This document shows, in pieces, positions 46,118 through 55,230 of a stretch of 64,000 nt of DNA. Positions within the stretch are counted from its first letter, which is position 1. Every line of letters begins with the position of its first letter. The notes beneath the pieces are model-generated. The model was not told where the DNA came from and ran no database searches. It worked only from the letters and a program-made list of their open reading frames with translations. Both the position numbers and the translations under genes were made by a program. This DNA is from Microbacteriaceae bacterium VKM Ac-2855 (GTDB taxonomy: Bacteria; Actinomycetota; Actinomycetes; Actinomycetales; Microbacteriaceae), in contig JABMLG010000001.1 of the NCBI GenBank assembly GCA_013204985.1, positions 124,001-188,000 of the forward strand, read 5' to 3'.

Positions 46118-48061
46118 ATGGCCATTCTCGAGACCATCAACGGGCCTCGTGACCTCGACAGGTTGTCCGGGCCTCAGCTCGCCGTTCTCGCGCGTGAGAT
46201 CCGGGAGTTCCTCGTCCGCGAAGTCTCCAAGACGGGTGGTCACCTCGGCCCGAACCTCGGTGTCGTCGAGACGACGATCGCGATCCACCGGGTCTTCGAC
46301 TCGCCTCGCGATCCGATCATCTTCGACACAGGACATCAGTCGTACGTGCACAAGCTGCTCACCGGTCGGCAGGACTTCTCGCGTCTGCGTGAACGCGGAG
46401 GGCTCGCGGGTTACCCCCAACGCTCGGAGTCCGAGCACGACATCGTCGAGTCGTCGCATGCCTCGAGTTCGCTGTCGTGGGCGGACGGCATCTCGCGCGC
46501 CTTCACGATGACGCACCAGTTCGACCGGCACGTCGTCGCCGTGGTGGGCGATGGCGCGCTCACCGGTGGTATGACGTGGGAGGCGCTGAACAACATCAGC
46601 GACGACAACGCGCGAAGCCTGATCATCGTGGTGAACGACAACGGCCGCTCCTACGCACCGACGATCGGCGGCATGGCGCGGTTCCTCAACGGCGTTCGTA
46701 CGAAGCAGGCGTATCGCGAGCTGCACCAGTCCTCTCGAGCGGCGTTCGAACGTCTCGGCGGCCCGGCTCGCGCGGTGTACCGCGGTCTCCGCGGCGGCAC
46801 CCACGGTTTCCTCAGTCGGTTCACGAATAACGAGGCGCTCTACTCGAACCTCGACATCAAGTACCTCGGGCCGATCGACGGCCACGACCTCGCGGCGATG
46901 GAAGAGGCTCTCGAGCAGGCCAAGGACTACGGCCAGCCGGTGATCGTGCACGCGATCACGCAGAAGGGGCGCGGCTACCAACCCGCGCTGCAGGACGCGG
47001 CCGACCAGTTCCACGCGGTCGGGCAGATCGATCCGGAGACGGGGGAGTCCCTCGCACCGTCCGGCCGAACGTCGTGGACCTCGGTCTTCGCCGACGAGAT
47101 CGTGCGGCTGGCGGATGCGGATCCGAGCCTCGTCGGCATCACCGCGGCGATGCTGCGTCCGGTCGGTCTGGACCGTTTCGCCGAGAAGTACCCGCAGCGC
47201 GTCTTCGACGTCGGTATCGCCGAACAGCATGCGGTCACTTCGGCGGCCGGCCTCGCCTTCGGCGGGCTGCATCCGGTCGTCGCTCTGTACGCCACGTTCA
47301 TCAACCGCGCCTTCGATCAGGTCTTGATGGATGTCGCTCTGCACCGGGCGGGGGTCACCTTCGTGCTCGACCGCGCCGGTGTGACGGGACCCGACGGCCC
47401 GAGTCATCACGGCATGTGGGACCTCGCCATGTTGCAGATCATCCCGAACATTCGCTTGAGCGCCCCGCGTGACGCGGCGCGGCTGCGCGAAGAACTCGGC
47501 GAGGCCGTGCGTGTGACCGATGCGCCGACCGTGGTCCGTTTCTCGAAGGGCAGCGTAGGAGACGAGATCAGAGCCGTTGAGCGCTTGGCCGACGGCGTGG
47601 ACGTGCTGGTGCGCGACGAGCGAGCCGACGTGCTGATCGTGACGGTCGGACCGATGGCCGCTGTCGGTCTCGAGGTGGCAGAGCGTCTGGCGGCCCAGGG
47701 GATCGGAGCGACGGTCGTCGATCCCCGCTGGGTCGTGCCGGTGCCGACGAGCGTCATCGAACTCGCGCGTGGTCACCGTCTGCTGGTGTCGATCGAGGAC
47801 GGCATCCGGGTGGGAGGGATCGGCACGCGCATCCGACAGGACCTGCGCGAGGCCGGTGTCGACACCGCCGTGACCGAGCTCGGCCTCCCCGATCAGTTCC
47901 TGGATCACGCCACTCGCGAGCAGATCCTGGAGGACGTCGGACTGACTCCGCAGCACATCGCCCGCGACGTGGTGGCGCAGGTGCTGGGGTCGAAGATCCC
48001 CGTCGCCCGACCACTGCCGGTCGACGCCGACGACAACGTCGGAGCGCGTGGCTCCGAGTAG
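46118..48061 (+). CDS. dxs: 1-deoxy-D-xylulose-5-phosphate synthase
   Basis: First enzyme of the MEP isoprenoid pathway: condenses pyruvate and glyceraldehyde 3-phosphate using thiamine diphosphate. The 647-aa product has SKTGGHLGPNLGVVE, FDTGHQSYVHK, the TPP motif GDGALTGGM...NDN, FGIAEQHAV-like VGIAEQHAVTSAAG with the catalytic Glu, and HHGMWDL. ATG 46118 follows GGAAGG. A TACACT box at 46065 is a candidate -10. Convergent with the DHFR-like gene. Confidence 0.96.
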   Translation: MAILETINGPRDLDRLSGPQLAVLAREIREFLVREVSKTGGHLGPNLGVVETTIAIHRVFDSPRDPIIFDTGHQSYVHKLLTGRQDFSRLRERGGLAGYPQRSESEHDIVESSHASSSLSWADGISRAFTMTHQFDRHVVAVVGDGALTGGMTWEALNNISDDNARSLIIVVNDNGRSYAPTIGGMARFLNGVRTKQAYRELHQSSRAAFERLGGPARAVYRGLRGGTHGFLSRFTNNEALYSNLDIKYLGPIDGHDLAAMEEALEQAKDYGQPVIVHAITQKGRGYQPALQDAADQFHAVGQIDPETGESLAPSGRTSWTSVFADEIVRLADADPSLVGITAAMLRPVGLDRFAEKYPQRVFDVGIAEQHAVTSAAGLAFGGLHPVVALYATFINRAFDQVLMDVALHRAGVTFVLDRAGVTGPDGPSHHGMWDLAMLQIIPNIRLSAPRDAARLREELGEAVRVTDAPTVVRFSKGSVGDEIRAVERLADGVDVLVRDERADVLIVTVGPMAAVGLEVAERLAAQGIGATVVDPRWVVPVPTSVIELARGHRLLVSIEDGIRVGGIGTRIRQDLREAGVDTAVTELGLPDQFLDHATREQILEDVGLTPQHIARDVVAQVLGSKIPVARPLPVDADDNVGARGSE

Positions 48062-48085
48062 GCGATCGGCGGCCCGGAGCGGTCG

Positions 48086-48628
48086 TCAGGGGCGGGGGAC
48101 CGCGTAGCGCAGTTCGACGGCTCCGCCGGTGAACGGCGTTACGGCGAGGAGCTCGAGCACGGGCGAGATGTCGTTGAGCGGGAGCAGCGGCCGGCCGCTG
48201 CCGAGAGCGATGGGCATCACGGTGAGCCAGATCTCGTCGAGGAGCCCCGCGTCAGCGAACTGTGCCACGACGTTGCCTCCGCCGACGAGCCAGACATGGG
48301 CTGAGCCCGCCGCGGCAGTGGCGGCCTCATGAACGGCGGCGACGTCGCCTTCGACGACGTGCAGGACGGCGCCGGGAGCCGCGGGCAGCTCGTGATGCGA
48401 GAGCACCCAGCAGGGAGTCTCTCCGTACGGCCACGCCTCGGTACCGTCATCGCCGAAGATCGAGTCGTAGGTGTCGGCGCCCATCACGATGGCGCCGACT
48501 CCGGCCAGGAAGCTGTTGTAGTGCTCCTCGTACGCCTCGAAACCGAAAGCGAGGAGCCAGTCGATACCGCCCGCACTGTCGGCGATGAAACCATCGAGGC
48601 TGCCTGCTACGTAGTACTGGGTGCTCAT
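48086..48628 (-). CDS. Dihydrofolate reductase-family (RibD C-terminal-like) protein
   Basis: A 180-aa protein with the DHFR/RibD reductase fold: YYVAGSLDGFIADSAGGIDWLL at the N-terminus, IVMGADTYDSI, then VWLVGGGNVVAQF, where the GGG loop binds NADPH, and DEIWLTVMPIALGSG. Such stand-alone proteins reduce unknown substrates and are not proven in folate or riboflavin synthesis. ATG 48628 lies 6 nt after a TAGGGT box. Confidence 0.87.
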   Translation of the reverse strand: MSTQYYVAGSLDGFIADSAGGIDWLLAFGFEAYEEHYNSFLAGVGAIVMGADTYDSIFGDDGTEAWPYGETPCWVLSHHELPAAPGAVLHVVEGDVAAVHEAATAAAGSAHVWLVGGGNVVAQFADAGLLDEIWLTVMPIALGSGRPLLPLNDISPVLELLAVTPFTGGAVELRYAVPRP

Positions 48629-48634
48629 GGTCGC

Positions 48635-48640
48635 ACCCTA
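48635..48640 (-). promoter_or_regulatory. -10 box of the DHFR-like gene, leaderless geometry
   Basis: On the minus strand TAGGGT ends 6 nt before ATG 48628. Confidence 0.55.
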
Positions 48641-48643
48641 GAC

Positions 48644-48677
48644 GAAGCCCCCGACACCGAGTGGTGCCGGGGGCTTC
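48644..48677 (-). terminator. Terminator after the fadA-fadB operon
   Basis: GAAGCCCCC (48644-48652) pairs with GGGGGCTTC (48669-48677), and the inner ACACC/GGTG lengthens the stem. It lies 18 bases after the fadB stop. Confidence 0.7.
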
Positions 48678-48694
48678 GGGAGCGACGGAACCGG

Positions 48695-50818
48695 TCAGCC
48701 CACGCCCTGGATAGGCGGATGATGGAACGTGTCCCCGAACGCCTTCTCGCTCGCCCCGACGCGGTCGAGGTACGGCGTCAGGCCGCCCATCTGGAACGGG
48801 TAGCCGGCTCCGAGGATGAGACAGAGATCGATGTCCTCCGCGGCGTGCACGACATCGTCGTCGAGCATCCGCTTGACCTCGTCCGCGAGACCCAGCTCGA
48901 CGCGGATGCGCAGCTGTTCGGCGGTCATCGGATCCGTGCCGCCGGCGACGATCGCGACGGCCTTCTTATCGACGCCCTTGATCTTCCCCTTGGCGTCTCG
49001 CTCGAAGATGTGGCCCAACTCGGCGAGAGCGTGCAGGTTCGCACTGGCGAAGAACCGCTCCGGGAAGGCGGCGTGGTGGGTGTCGAGCACGTGCGCACCG
49101 ACCTTGAGCCCGACCAGTTCGAGCAACTCGAACGGGGTCATCGGCAGACCGAACGGCTGGAGCGAGGCCTCGACGACCTCGAAGGGCGTACCCGTGTCGA
49201 CGGCGTGCATGGCCTCACCGAGCACCTTCGCCAGGATGCGGTTGACCACGAAGCCGGAGGTGTCGCGGGTGATCACCGCGTTCTTACGCAGCTTCGCCGC
49301 GGTGACCATCGCTGTGGACAGCGTCGCCTCGTCCGTGTGCGGGGTGCGCACGACCTCGATCAACGGCATGACGGCGACCGGATTGAAGAAGTGGAAACCG
49401 ACGAGCCGCTCCGGATGCGCGAGCTTGGCCCCGATCTTCTCCACCGAGAGCGATGAGGTGTTCGTCGCGAGGATCGCGGTAGGAGAGACGTGCTGCTCGA
49501 ACTCGGCGAACACGTCCTGCTTCACCGTGAGCTCCTCGAACACCGCCTCGATCACCCAGTCGGCGTCGGCGAACTGCGAACGATCGGTCGTACCCGTGAC
49601 CAAAGCCTTCAGCCGGTTCGATTCGTCGGGCGAGATGCGGCCCTTCTCGCGCAGGGTATCGATCTCACCGCCGATGTAGGCGACGCCTTTGTCCACGCGC
49701 GCCTGATCGAGGTCGGTGATCACGACGGGCACTTGCAGACGGCGCACGAAGAGCAGGGCGAACTGGCTCGCCATCAGCCCGGCGCCGATGACGCCGACCT
49801 TGGTGATCGGTTTCGCGAGTGCCTTGTCGGGGGCGCCTGCCGGGCGTTTGGCCCGTTTCTGTACCAGATTGAAGGCGTAGATGCTGGCGCGGAACTGGTC
49901 ACCCGAGATCAGATCGGCCAGCGCCTCGTCCTCCGCCGCGAACCCCTGCGCCTTGGTCGTGTTCTTCGCCGCCTTGAGCAGGTCGAGCGCCCGGTAGGGC
50001 GAGAGCGCCACCGTGCCGATCTTCGACTCCAGAGATTTTCGCGCGATGCCGATCGCCGCATCCCATTTGACCAGGCGCTCGAGCTTGCCGGGCTCGTTCG
50101 GGCGCTTCACCGCGATCGCACCCGTGAGGACGCCGTCGGCCCAGCGGATGGAGTCCTCGAGGAAGTTCGCGGGCGCGAAGATCGCATCCGCGATCCCGAG
50201 GTCGAAGACCTCTTGACCCTTCAGAGTCCGGTTGTTCTTCAGCGGGTTCTCGACGACCACCTTGAGCGCGTTCTCGATGCCGATCAGGTTGGGCAGCAGC
50301 CACGCTCCGCCCCACCCCGGGATGATGCCGAGGAAGACCTCGGGCAGCGCGAGAGCCGGGATCGCGGCGTCGACGGTGCGGTAGGTAGCGTTCAAGCCGA
50401 TCTCGGTGCCGCCGCCGAGCGCGAGGCCGTTGATGAAGGCGAACGAGGGCACTCCGAGTTCGCCGAGCTTGCCGAGGGTGGCGTGGCCGAGCTGCGCCAT
50501 CTGCTTGCCGACCTCGCGGCTCGGGATCTCGCTGACTTTCGACAGGTCGGCTCCGGCCGCCAGGATGAACGGCTTGCCCGTGATCGCCACGCCGACGATC
50601 TCGCCGCGGGCGGCGCGCTCAGCGAGAGAGTCGAGAACTCCGGAGAGCTCCAGCAGCGTCGCCGGGCCCAGCGTATTGGGCCGGGTGTGGTCGCGCCCGT
50701 TATCGAGAGTGATCAGCGCGAGCGTGGCACCGCTGGGAAGGGGGATGTCGCGGACGAAGGAGTGGGTGACGACCTCGTCGGGGTCGAGCGCCGCGAGGGC
50801 GGCGTATCGGTCTCTCAT
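48695..50818 (-). CDS. fadB: Fatty-acid oxidation multifunctional enzyme (enoyl-CoA hydratase / 3-hydroxyacyl-CoA dehydrogenase)
   Basis: Catalyses hydration of enoyl-CoA and oxidation of 3-hydroxyacyl-CoA in beta-oxidation. The 707-aa product has an N-terminal crotonase domain (oxyanion loop AAGADLS and GLALGGGTEIGL with acid residues in LPEVFLGIIPGWGG), then an NAD-binding domain from GVIGAGLMASQFA, FEELTVKQDVF, NTSSLS and HFFNPVAVMPLIEVV, and C-terminal dehydrogenase repeats with SGFVVNRIL. It follows fadA after 6 bases, forming the usual two-subunit thiolase complex. Confidence 0.94.
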   Translation of the reverse strand: MRDRYAALAALDPDEVVTHSFVRDIPLPSGATLALITLDNGRDHTRPNTLGPATLLELSGVLDSLAERAARGEIVGVAITGKPFILAAGADLSKVSEIPSREVGKQMAQLGHATLGKLGELGVPSFAFINGLALGGGTEIGLNATYRTVDAAIPALALPEVFLGIIPGWGGAWLLPNLIGIENALKVVVENPLKNNRTLKGQEVFDLGIADAIFAPANFLEDSIRWADGVLTGAIAVKRPNEPGKLERLVKWDAAIGIARKSLESKIGTVALSPYRALDLLKAAKNTTKAQGFAAEDEALADLISGDQFRASIYAFNLVQKRAKRPAGAPDKALAKPITKVGVIGAGLMASQFALLFVRRLQVPVVITDLDQARVDKGVAYIGGEIDTLREKGRISPDESNRLKALVTGTTDRSQFADADWVIEAVFEELTVKQDVFAEFEQHVSPTAILATNTSSLSVEKIGAKLAHPERLVGFHFFNPVAVMPLIEVVRTPHTDEATLSTAMVTAAKLRKNAVITRDTSGFVVNRILAKVLGEAMHAVDTGTPFEVVEASLQPFGLPMTPFELLELVGLKVGAHVLDTHHAAFPERFFASANLHALAELGHIFERDAKGKIKGVDKKAVAIVAGGTDPMTAEQLRIRVELGLADEVKRMLDDDVVHAAEDIDLCLILGAGYPFQMGGLTPYLDRVGASEKAFGDTFHHPPIQGVG

Positions 50819-50824
50819 GGCGCT

Positions 50825-52030
50825 CTACTTCCTCTTCTTCTTGCCGTCGAAGTGCGGGTTCTCCCAGATCACGGAACCGCCCTGCCCGAGCCCGATGCAC
50901 ATCGCCGTGAGCCCGTAGCGGACCTCCGGGTGCTCCTCGAACTGTCGCGCGAGCTGGATCATCAGCCGAACGCCCGACGACGCGAGCGGATGCCCCAGCG
51001 CGATCGCGCCGCCGTACTCGTTGACGCGCGGGTCGTCGTCGTCGATGCCGAAGTGATCCAGGAGCGAGAGCACCTGGATCGCGAACGCCTCGTTCAGCTC
51101 GAACAGCCCGATGTCGTCGATCGTCAGTCCGGCCTTACGCAAAGCCTTCTCCGTCGACGGGACGGGGCCGATACCCATGATCTCGGGTTCGACACCGGCG
51201 AACGCGAAGCTCACCAGCCGCATCTTCGCGCTCAGCCCGAGCTCTTTCGCCACGGCGTCGCTCGCAAGGATGGACGCCGTCGCGCCGTCGTTCAGTCCCG
51301 AGGAGTTGCCCGCGGTGACCCTCCCGTGCGGTCGGAAGGGTGTGCGCAGGCCGGCGAGGCCCTCCAGGGTGGTCTCCGGGCGCGGCGCCTCGTCCCGAGT
51401 CGCGAGACCCCAGCCATCGGCGCTGCGCGTCGCCACCGGCACGAGGTCGGGCTGGATCTTGCCGGCCGCGTAGGCCGCTGCGACCTTCTGCTGGCTGCGC
51501 AGAGCGTAGTGGTCCGCGCGCTCTTTCGTGAGGTGCGGGAAGCGATCGTGGATACGCTCCGCGGTCTTGCCCATGTTCAGGGCGTCCTCACCCACCAGGC
51601 GCTCCGAGAGGAAGCGGGGATTGGGATCGGCGCCGAAGCCCATCGGATGCCGACCCATGTGCTCGACTCCACCCGCGATGACGATGTCATAGGCGCCGAA
51701 TGCGATGCCGCCGGCGGTCGCCGTCACGGCTGTCATGGCCCCCGCGCACATCCGGTCGATCGCGTAGCCGGGCACGGAACGCGGCAGCCCGGCCAGGAGC
51801 GCGGCGGTGCGACCGAGCGTGAGACCCTGATCGCCTTGCTGGGTCGTCGCCGCGATCGCCACGTCATCGAAGCGGTCCTTCGGGATCTCCGGATTGCGCT
51901 CGAGCAGGCCGATCATCGCCTTGACGACGAGGTCATCGGCGCGGGTCTGCCAGAACATCCCCTTCTCGCCCGCACGACCGAATGGTGTGCGGACCCCGTC
52001 CACGAATACGACTTCCGATCTTTCGGCCAC
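50825..52030 (-). CDS. fadA: Acetyl-CoA acyltransferase (3-ketoacyl-CoA thiolase)
   Basis: Last step of beta-oxidation, cleaving 3-ketoacyl-CoA with CoA. The 401-aa product has the nucleophile cysteine in DRMCAGAMTAV (about residue 88), the GNSSGLNDGA loop, NEAFA, GGAIALGHPLASSG with the active His and a second catalytic Cys in TAMCIGLGQGG. GTG 52030 follows a strong GGAGG site; the longer frame from 52156 overlaps rnd. FadB downstream completes the operon. Confidence 0.95.
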   Translation of the reverse strand: MAERSEVVFVDGVRTPFGRAGEKGMFWQTRADDLVVKAMIGLLERNPEIPKDRFDDVAIAATTQQGDQGLTLGRTAALLAGLPRSVPGYAIDRMCAGAMTAVTATAGGIAFGAYDIVIAGGVEHMGRHPMGFGADPNPRFLSERLVGEDALNMGKTAERIHDRFPHLTKERADHYALRSQQKVAAAYAAGKIQPDLVPVATRSADGWGLATRDEAPRPETTLEGLAGLRTPFRPHGRVTAGNSSGLNDGATASILASDAVAKELGLSAKMRLVSFAFAGVEPEIMGIGPVPSTEKALRKAGLTIDDIGLFELNEAFAIQVLSLLDHFGIDDDDPRVNEYGGAIALGHPLASSGVRLMIQLARQFEEHPEVRYGLTAMCIGLGQGGSVIWENPHFDGKKKRK

Positions 52031-52106
52031 GTTGCCTCCATAGAACTCAGGACCAGATCCCGATCCTAAGAAGCGCGTCCGACGGCGCGGAATCCTTTGC
52101 TTCTTC

Positions 52107-53399
52107 CTACGAAGCGCTTTCCCGGACCTGCGCGGTCGATTGGGCACCATCGACAATGGCTTCGTTCTCAGCGGAGGGCGGCTCCGACGACGTCGCGTCG
52201 CCGTCGTCCGTCGCCGGCTCCGCTGGGTCGGGCTCGGCGGGTCCGGCGATGAAAGCGGCCGCGATCGCGTCGGCGGTCGCCTGGATCTGCCAGTGGCGCG
52301 CTCCGTTCTCCGCCAGCGCGGCCCCGACCGATTCGCCGTCGATCACGGCCGGGGGTGTCCACGCGATCCGGCGCAGGACCTCCGGAGTCAGAACGTTCTC
52401 GAGCGGGATGTCGAGATCGTCCGCGATCGTCGTGACCGCAGCCTTGGCCGCCTTCAGTCGCGCATCCGCCTCGGGGTTGCGGTCGGCCCACGCCCGCGGC
52501 GGGGGAAGCGTCTCGCCGTTGCCGCGCAGCACCGGGAGGTCCTCCGTGGTGCTGCCGCGCTCGATGGCGGCCCACCAGCGCTCCACCTCACCGCGGCTGG
52601 CGCGGCCGGTGAAGTCGCGGCGCCCGGAGAGCTGGCGCACGTTCGAGGGGATGTTGCGGGCGACCGCGATGATCGACGCGTCCGGGATGAGTCGGCCGGG
52701 CGAGATGTCGCGCTCGCGAGCGAACGCGTCGCGCGCGAGCCAGAGTTCGCGGGCGACCGCGAGGGCGCGGATGCCGCGGAGGGAATGGATTCCCGAGAGT
52801 CGACGCCACGGATCGGTGCGGACCGCCTTGGGCTCGCGGGCCAGGGTCGCGGAGAACTCTTCGTCGGCGATCGTCGTCTTGTCCGCGGCCTCCAGCATCT
52901 CGACCATGCGGTCGCGCACGTCGACCAGGAGCTCGACGTCTTTCGCGGCATAGACCAACCAGCTCTGCGGCAGCGGACGCGTCGACCAGTCCGCGGCGGA
53001 GTGCTCCTTCGCGAGATGGATACCGAGCAACTCCTCGACGACCGCACCGAGACCGACCCGCGGCATCCCGAGCAATCGCGCGGCGAGTTCGGTGTCGAAG
53101 ATCCGGCTCGGATCCAGACCGACCTCGCGCAGGCAGGCCAGGTCTTGGCTCGCGGCGTGCAGGATCCACTCCTCGTCGTCGATCGCTTCGCCGAGTGCGT
53201 CCATCGGGCCGACGGCGGGGGGATCGAAGAGGAAGGTGCCGGCACCCCGACGGTAGAGCTGGATGAGGTACGCCCGCTGCGAGTAGGTGAAGCCGGAGGC
53301 GCGCTCGGCGTCGACGGCGATCGGCCCCTCGCCACCGCGGATGATCTCCACCGCGCGCAAGAAATCCTCCGGGGTGGCGATGACGTCGTATTCGATCAC
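52107..53399 (-). CDS. rnd: Ribonuclease D-like 3'-5' exonuclease
   Basis: DEDD-type exonuclease trimming the 3' ends of tRNAs or other small RNAs. The 430-aa product shows AVDAERASG (first Asp/Glu), HAASQDLACL (second Asp), FDTELAARLLG (third Asp) and VYAAKDVELLVDVRDRM (Tyr/Asp of the DEDDy class), followed by an HRDC domain (about 205-290) and a second helical domain. Disordered acidic tail. It is 12 bases after DUF3000 and shares that conserved pairing. Confidence 0.92.
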   Translation of the reverse strand: MIEYDVIATPEDFLRAVEIIRGGEGPIAVDAERASGFTYSQRAYLIQLYRRGAGTFLFDPPAVGPMDALGEAIDDEEWILHAASQDLACLREVGLDPSRIFDTELAARLLGMPRVGLGAVVEELLGIHLAKEHSAADWSTRPLPQSWLVYAAKDVELLVDVRDRMVEMLEAADKTTIADEEFSATLAREPKAVRTDPWRRLSGIHSLRGIRALAVARELWLARDAFARERDISPGRLIPDASIIAVARNIPSNVRQLSGRRDFTGRASRGEVERWWAAIERGSTTEDLPVLRGNGETLPPPRAWADRNPEADARLKAAKAAVTTIADDLDIPLENVLTPEVLRRIAWTPPAVIDGESVGAALAENGARHWQIQATADAIAAAFIAGPAEPDPAEPATDDGDATSSEPPSAENEAIVDGAQSTAQVRESAS

Positions 53400-53411
53400 G
53401 ATGAGGCCGTT

Positions 53412-54011
53412 TCAGTCACGTTGATTCCGTCTGAGTGCGAGTGATGTGACACCCTCTCCGGAATGCGGTGGCAGACCGGCGAGCATGCAGAGCAGTTCCC
53501 CCCAGCCTTCCACGTGCGCGGACAGTTCGGCGTCTCGAGGGCTCCAGGACGCCCGGATCTCGATCTGGGCGCCGTCGCCCTGGGCCGCGAGCTCACCGAA
53601 GCCGGTCGAGAGCACCTTGGTCGCCGTCCCCGACGCGGCGGTGTAGTCGGCTTCGCGGGTGTCGAGTGCGTCGATCAGCCATGACCAGGCGACCTGCGCG
53701 AGGAACGGGTCGGTGCCGATCTCGACCTCGAGCGGTGCCTGCGCGAAGCACACGACGCGGAACGGACCACCCCACTGCTCAGGCTCCTCGGGGTCGTACA
53801 GCAAGATGAAGCGCCCGGTGCCCAGGTCCGAGTCGCTGCCCTGTCGGCTCGGTGCCACGTCGCCCGACAGGGCGACGGCGTACGGGGCCAAGCCACTCGG
53901 CGACGGGATTTCGGAGACGATCAGTTCCTCGCGGACACGGGCGGAGCGGATCGACGCCAGGGCGGCGGCGAACTCCTCCGGTTGCGGGGAGTGGGCGGAG
54001 AAGTCGGACAC
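53412..54011 (-). CDS. DUF3000 family protein
   Basis: A 199-aa actinobacterial protein of unknown function. Conserved blocks visible: RVREELIVSEIPSPSGLAPYA, GRFILLYDPEEPEQWGGPFR, VAWSWLIDALDTREA and EGWGELLCMLAGLPP. No signal or membrane part. Start GTG 54011. The pairing with rnd is conserved across actinobacteria and suggests a role in RNA metabolism, though only by association. Confidence 0.92.
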   Translation of the reverse strand: MSDFSAHSPQPEEFAAALASIRSARVREELIVSEIPSPSGLAPYAVALSGDVAPSRQGSDSDLGTGRFILLYDPEEPEQWGGPFRVVCFAQAPLEVEIGTDPFLAQVAWSWLIDALDTREADYTAASGTATKVLSTGFGELAAQGDGAQIEIRASWSPRDAELSAHVEGWGELLCMLAGLPPHSGEGVTSLALRRNQRD

Positions 54012-54017
54012 CCTCGC

Positions 54018-54027
54018 AGACTAGAGT
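54018..54027. promoter_or_regulatory. Overlapping divergent -10 boxes (DUF3000 and hydrolase)
   Basis: AGACTAGAGT contains TAGTCT on the minus strand (54023 to 54018, 6 bases before a GTG cluster and 8 before the DUF3000 start) and TAGAGT on the plus strand (54022-54027, 6 nt before ATG 54034). The two boxes share the bases at 54022-54023. Confidence 0.6.
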
Positions 54028-54033
54028 TTCGGG

Positions 54034-55230
54034 ATGACCGCGCCTCGAAGCCACGCCGCGAACGGCGCGGTCGCCGGTGCGGGCATCGCACTCGGCCTCG
54101 CCACCGGGGCGGCCGTCGGCGTCGCAGCGCTTACAGCGGCCTTCGCTCGAGGCGTCGTCACACCTCCCCACTCGCGAACGGAATCGGAACGCGTCCTGGC
54201 CGTTCGACCCGATGCTCGCGAGATCGTTCTCGCCACCTCACGAGATGCGCGGATGCCGGGCGAGTACAGCCTCTGGTTCGATCACGGCGCCGGACACGCC
54301 CGGGTCGGCCGGGTGCTCGCGGAGGGCAACGGTCGCGTCACGCGCGAGCTCGGGCTCGTCAGCGGGGGCGTGCTCCGCGCCGGATCCCGCGCGCGGTTCA
54401 ACGGCTGGGTGATGACCTCTCCGCGAGATGTCGGACTCCCGTTCGATGCCGTCCGCGTGCCGACGCAGTTCGGCGACGCACCCGGGTGGCTGTTCCCGGC
54501 GTCGGCATCGGGCGATCACTGGGCGATCCACATCCACGGTCGGGCGACGCGGCGCGAGGAGACCCTGCGCGGCGTGCCCGCTCTGCACCGTGCCGGGTAC
54601 ACCTCGCTCGTGATCTCCTACCGCAACGACGGCGACGCGCCCACGAGTCCGGACGGGCGCTACGCACTCGGTGCGACCGAGTGGCGCGATGTGGATGCGG
54701 CGATCCGATACGCCCAGGCGCACGGCGCGCGCTCCGTGCTGCTCGTCGGCTGGTCCATGGGTGGCGCGATCGCTCTGCAGACGGTGATCCGGTCCACCCG
54801 GCGCGGTCTGATCAGCGGGGTGGTCCTCGACTCGCCCGTCATCGACTGGCGGGCGACCCTCCGATTCCAGGCGCGCCTGATGGGATTCCCGACGTGGATC
54901 GGCGCCGCCGTGATCACGACGCTGCAGCAGCGGTGGTCGACGAGGATCACCGGGCAGAGTTCCGTGTACGACCTCGGCACCTTCGACTTCGTGCACCGAG
55001 CCGCCGAACTGACGGTTCCGGTTCTGCTGCTGCACAGCGTGGACGACGGCTACGTGCCGAGCGGCCCGTCCGTCGCGCTCGCGGAGACCCGGCCCGATCT
55101 GATCACGCTGGTGAAGTACGAGACGGCGCGGCACACCAAGCTCTGGAACGTCGCTCCCGCGCGCTGGGAGTCTGCGGTCAGCGACTGGCTCGCGGAACGG
55201 GCTCGTCCCGCAGCCAGCGCGCGTAGCTGA
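54034..55230 (+). CDS. Membrane-anchored alpha/beta hydrolase
   Basis: A 398-aa protein with an N-terminal hydrophobic segment (about 10-38) anchoring an alpha/beta hydrolase domain. Catalytic set visible: nucleophile elbow LLVGWSMGGA (Ser), acid in LLLHSVDDGYVPS (Asp) and His in YETARHTKLWN; oxyanion HIHGRATRREET. Family resembles the prolyl oligopeptidase-like/BAAT hydrolases. Substrate unknown. The coding end overlaps the convergent reductase gene by 53 bases. Confidence 0.88.
   Translation: MTAPRSHAANGAVAGAGIALGLATGAAVGVAALTAAFARGVVTPPHSRTESERVLAVRPDAREIVLATSRDARMPGEYSLWFDHGAGHARVGRVLAEGNGRVTRELGLVSGGVLRAGSRARFNGWVMTSPRDVGLPFDAVRVPTQFGDAPGWLFPASASGDHWAIHIHGRATRREETLRGVPALHRAGYTSLVISYRNDGDAPTSPDGRYALGATEWRDVDAAIRYAQAHGARSVLLVGWSMGGAIALQTVIRSTRRGLISGVVLDSPVIDWRATLRFQARLMGFPTWIGAAVITTLQQRWSTRITGQSSVYDLGTFDFVHRAAELTVPVLLLHSVDDGYVPSGPSVALAETRPDLITLVKYETARHTKLWNVAPARWESAVSDWLAERARPAASARS

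Noticed and set aside
49490-52069. 859-codon plus-strand frame opposite fadA and fadB
   Set aside because: Shadow; composition is that of reverse-complemented codons and both real genes have full motif sets.
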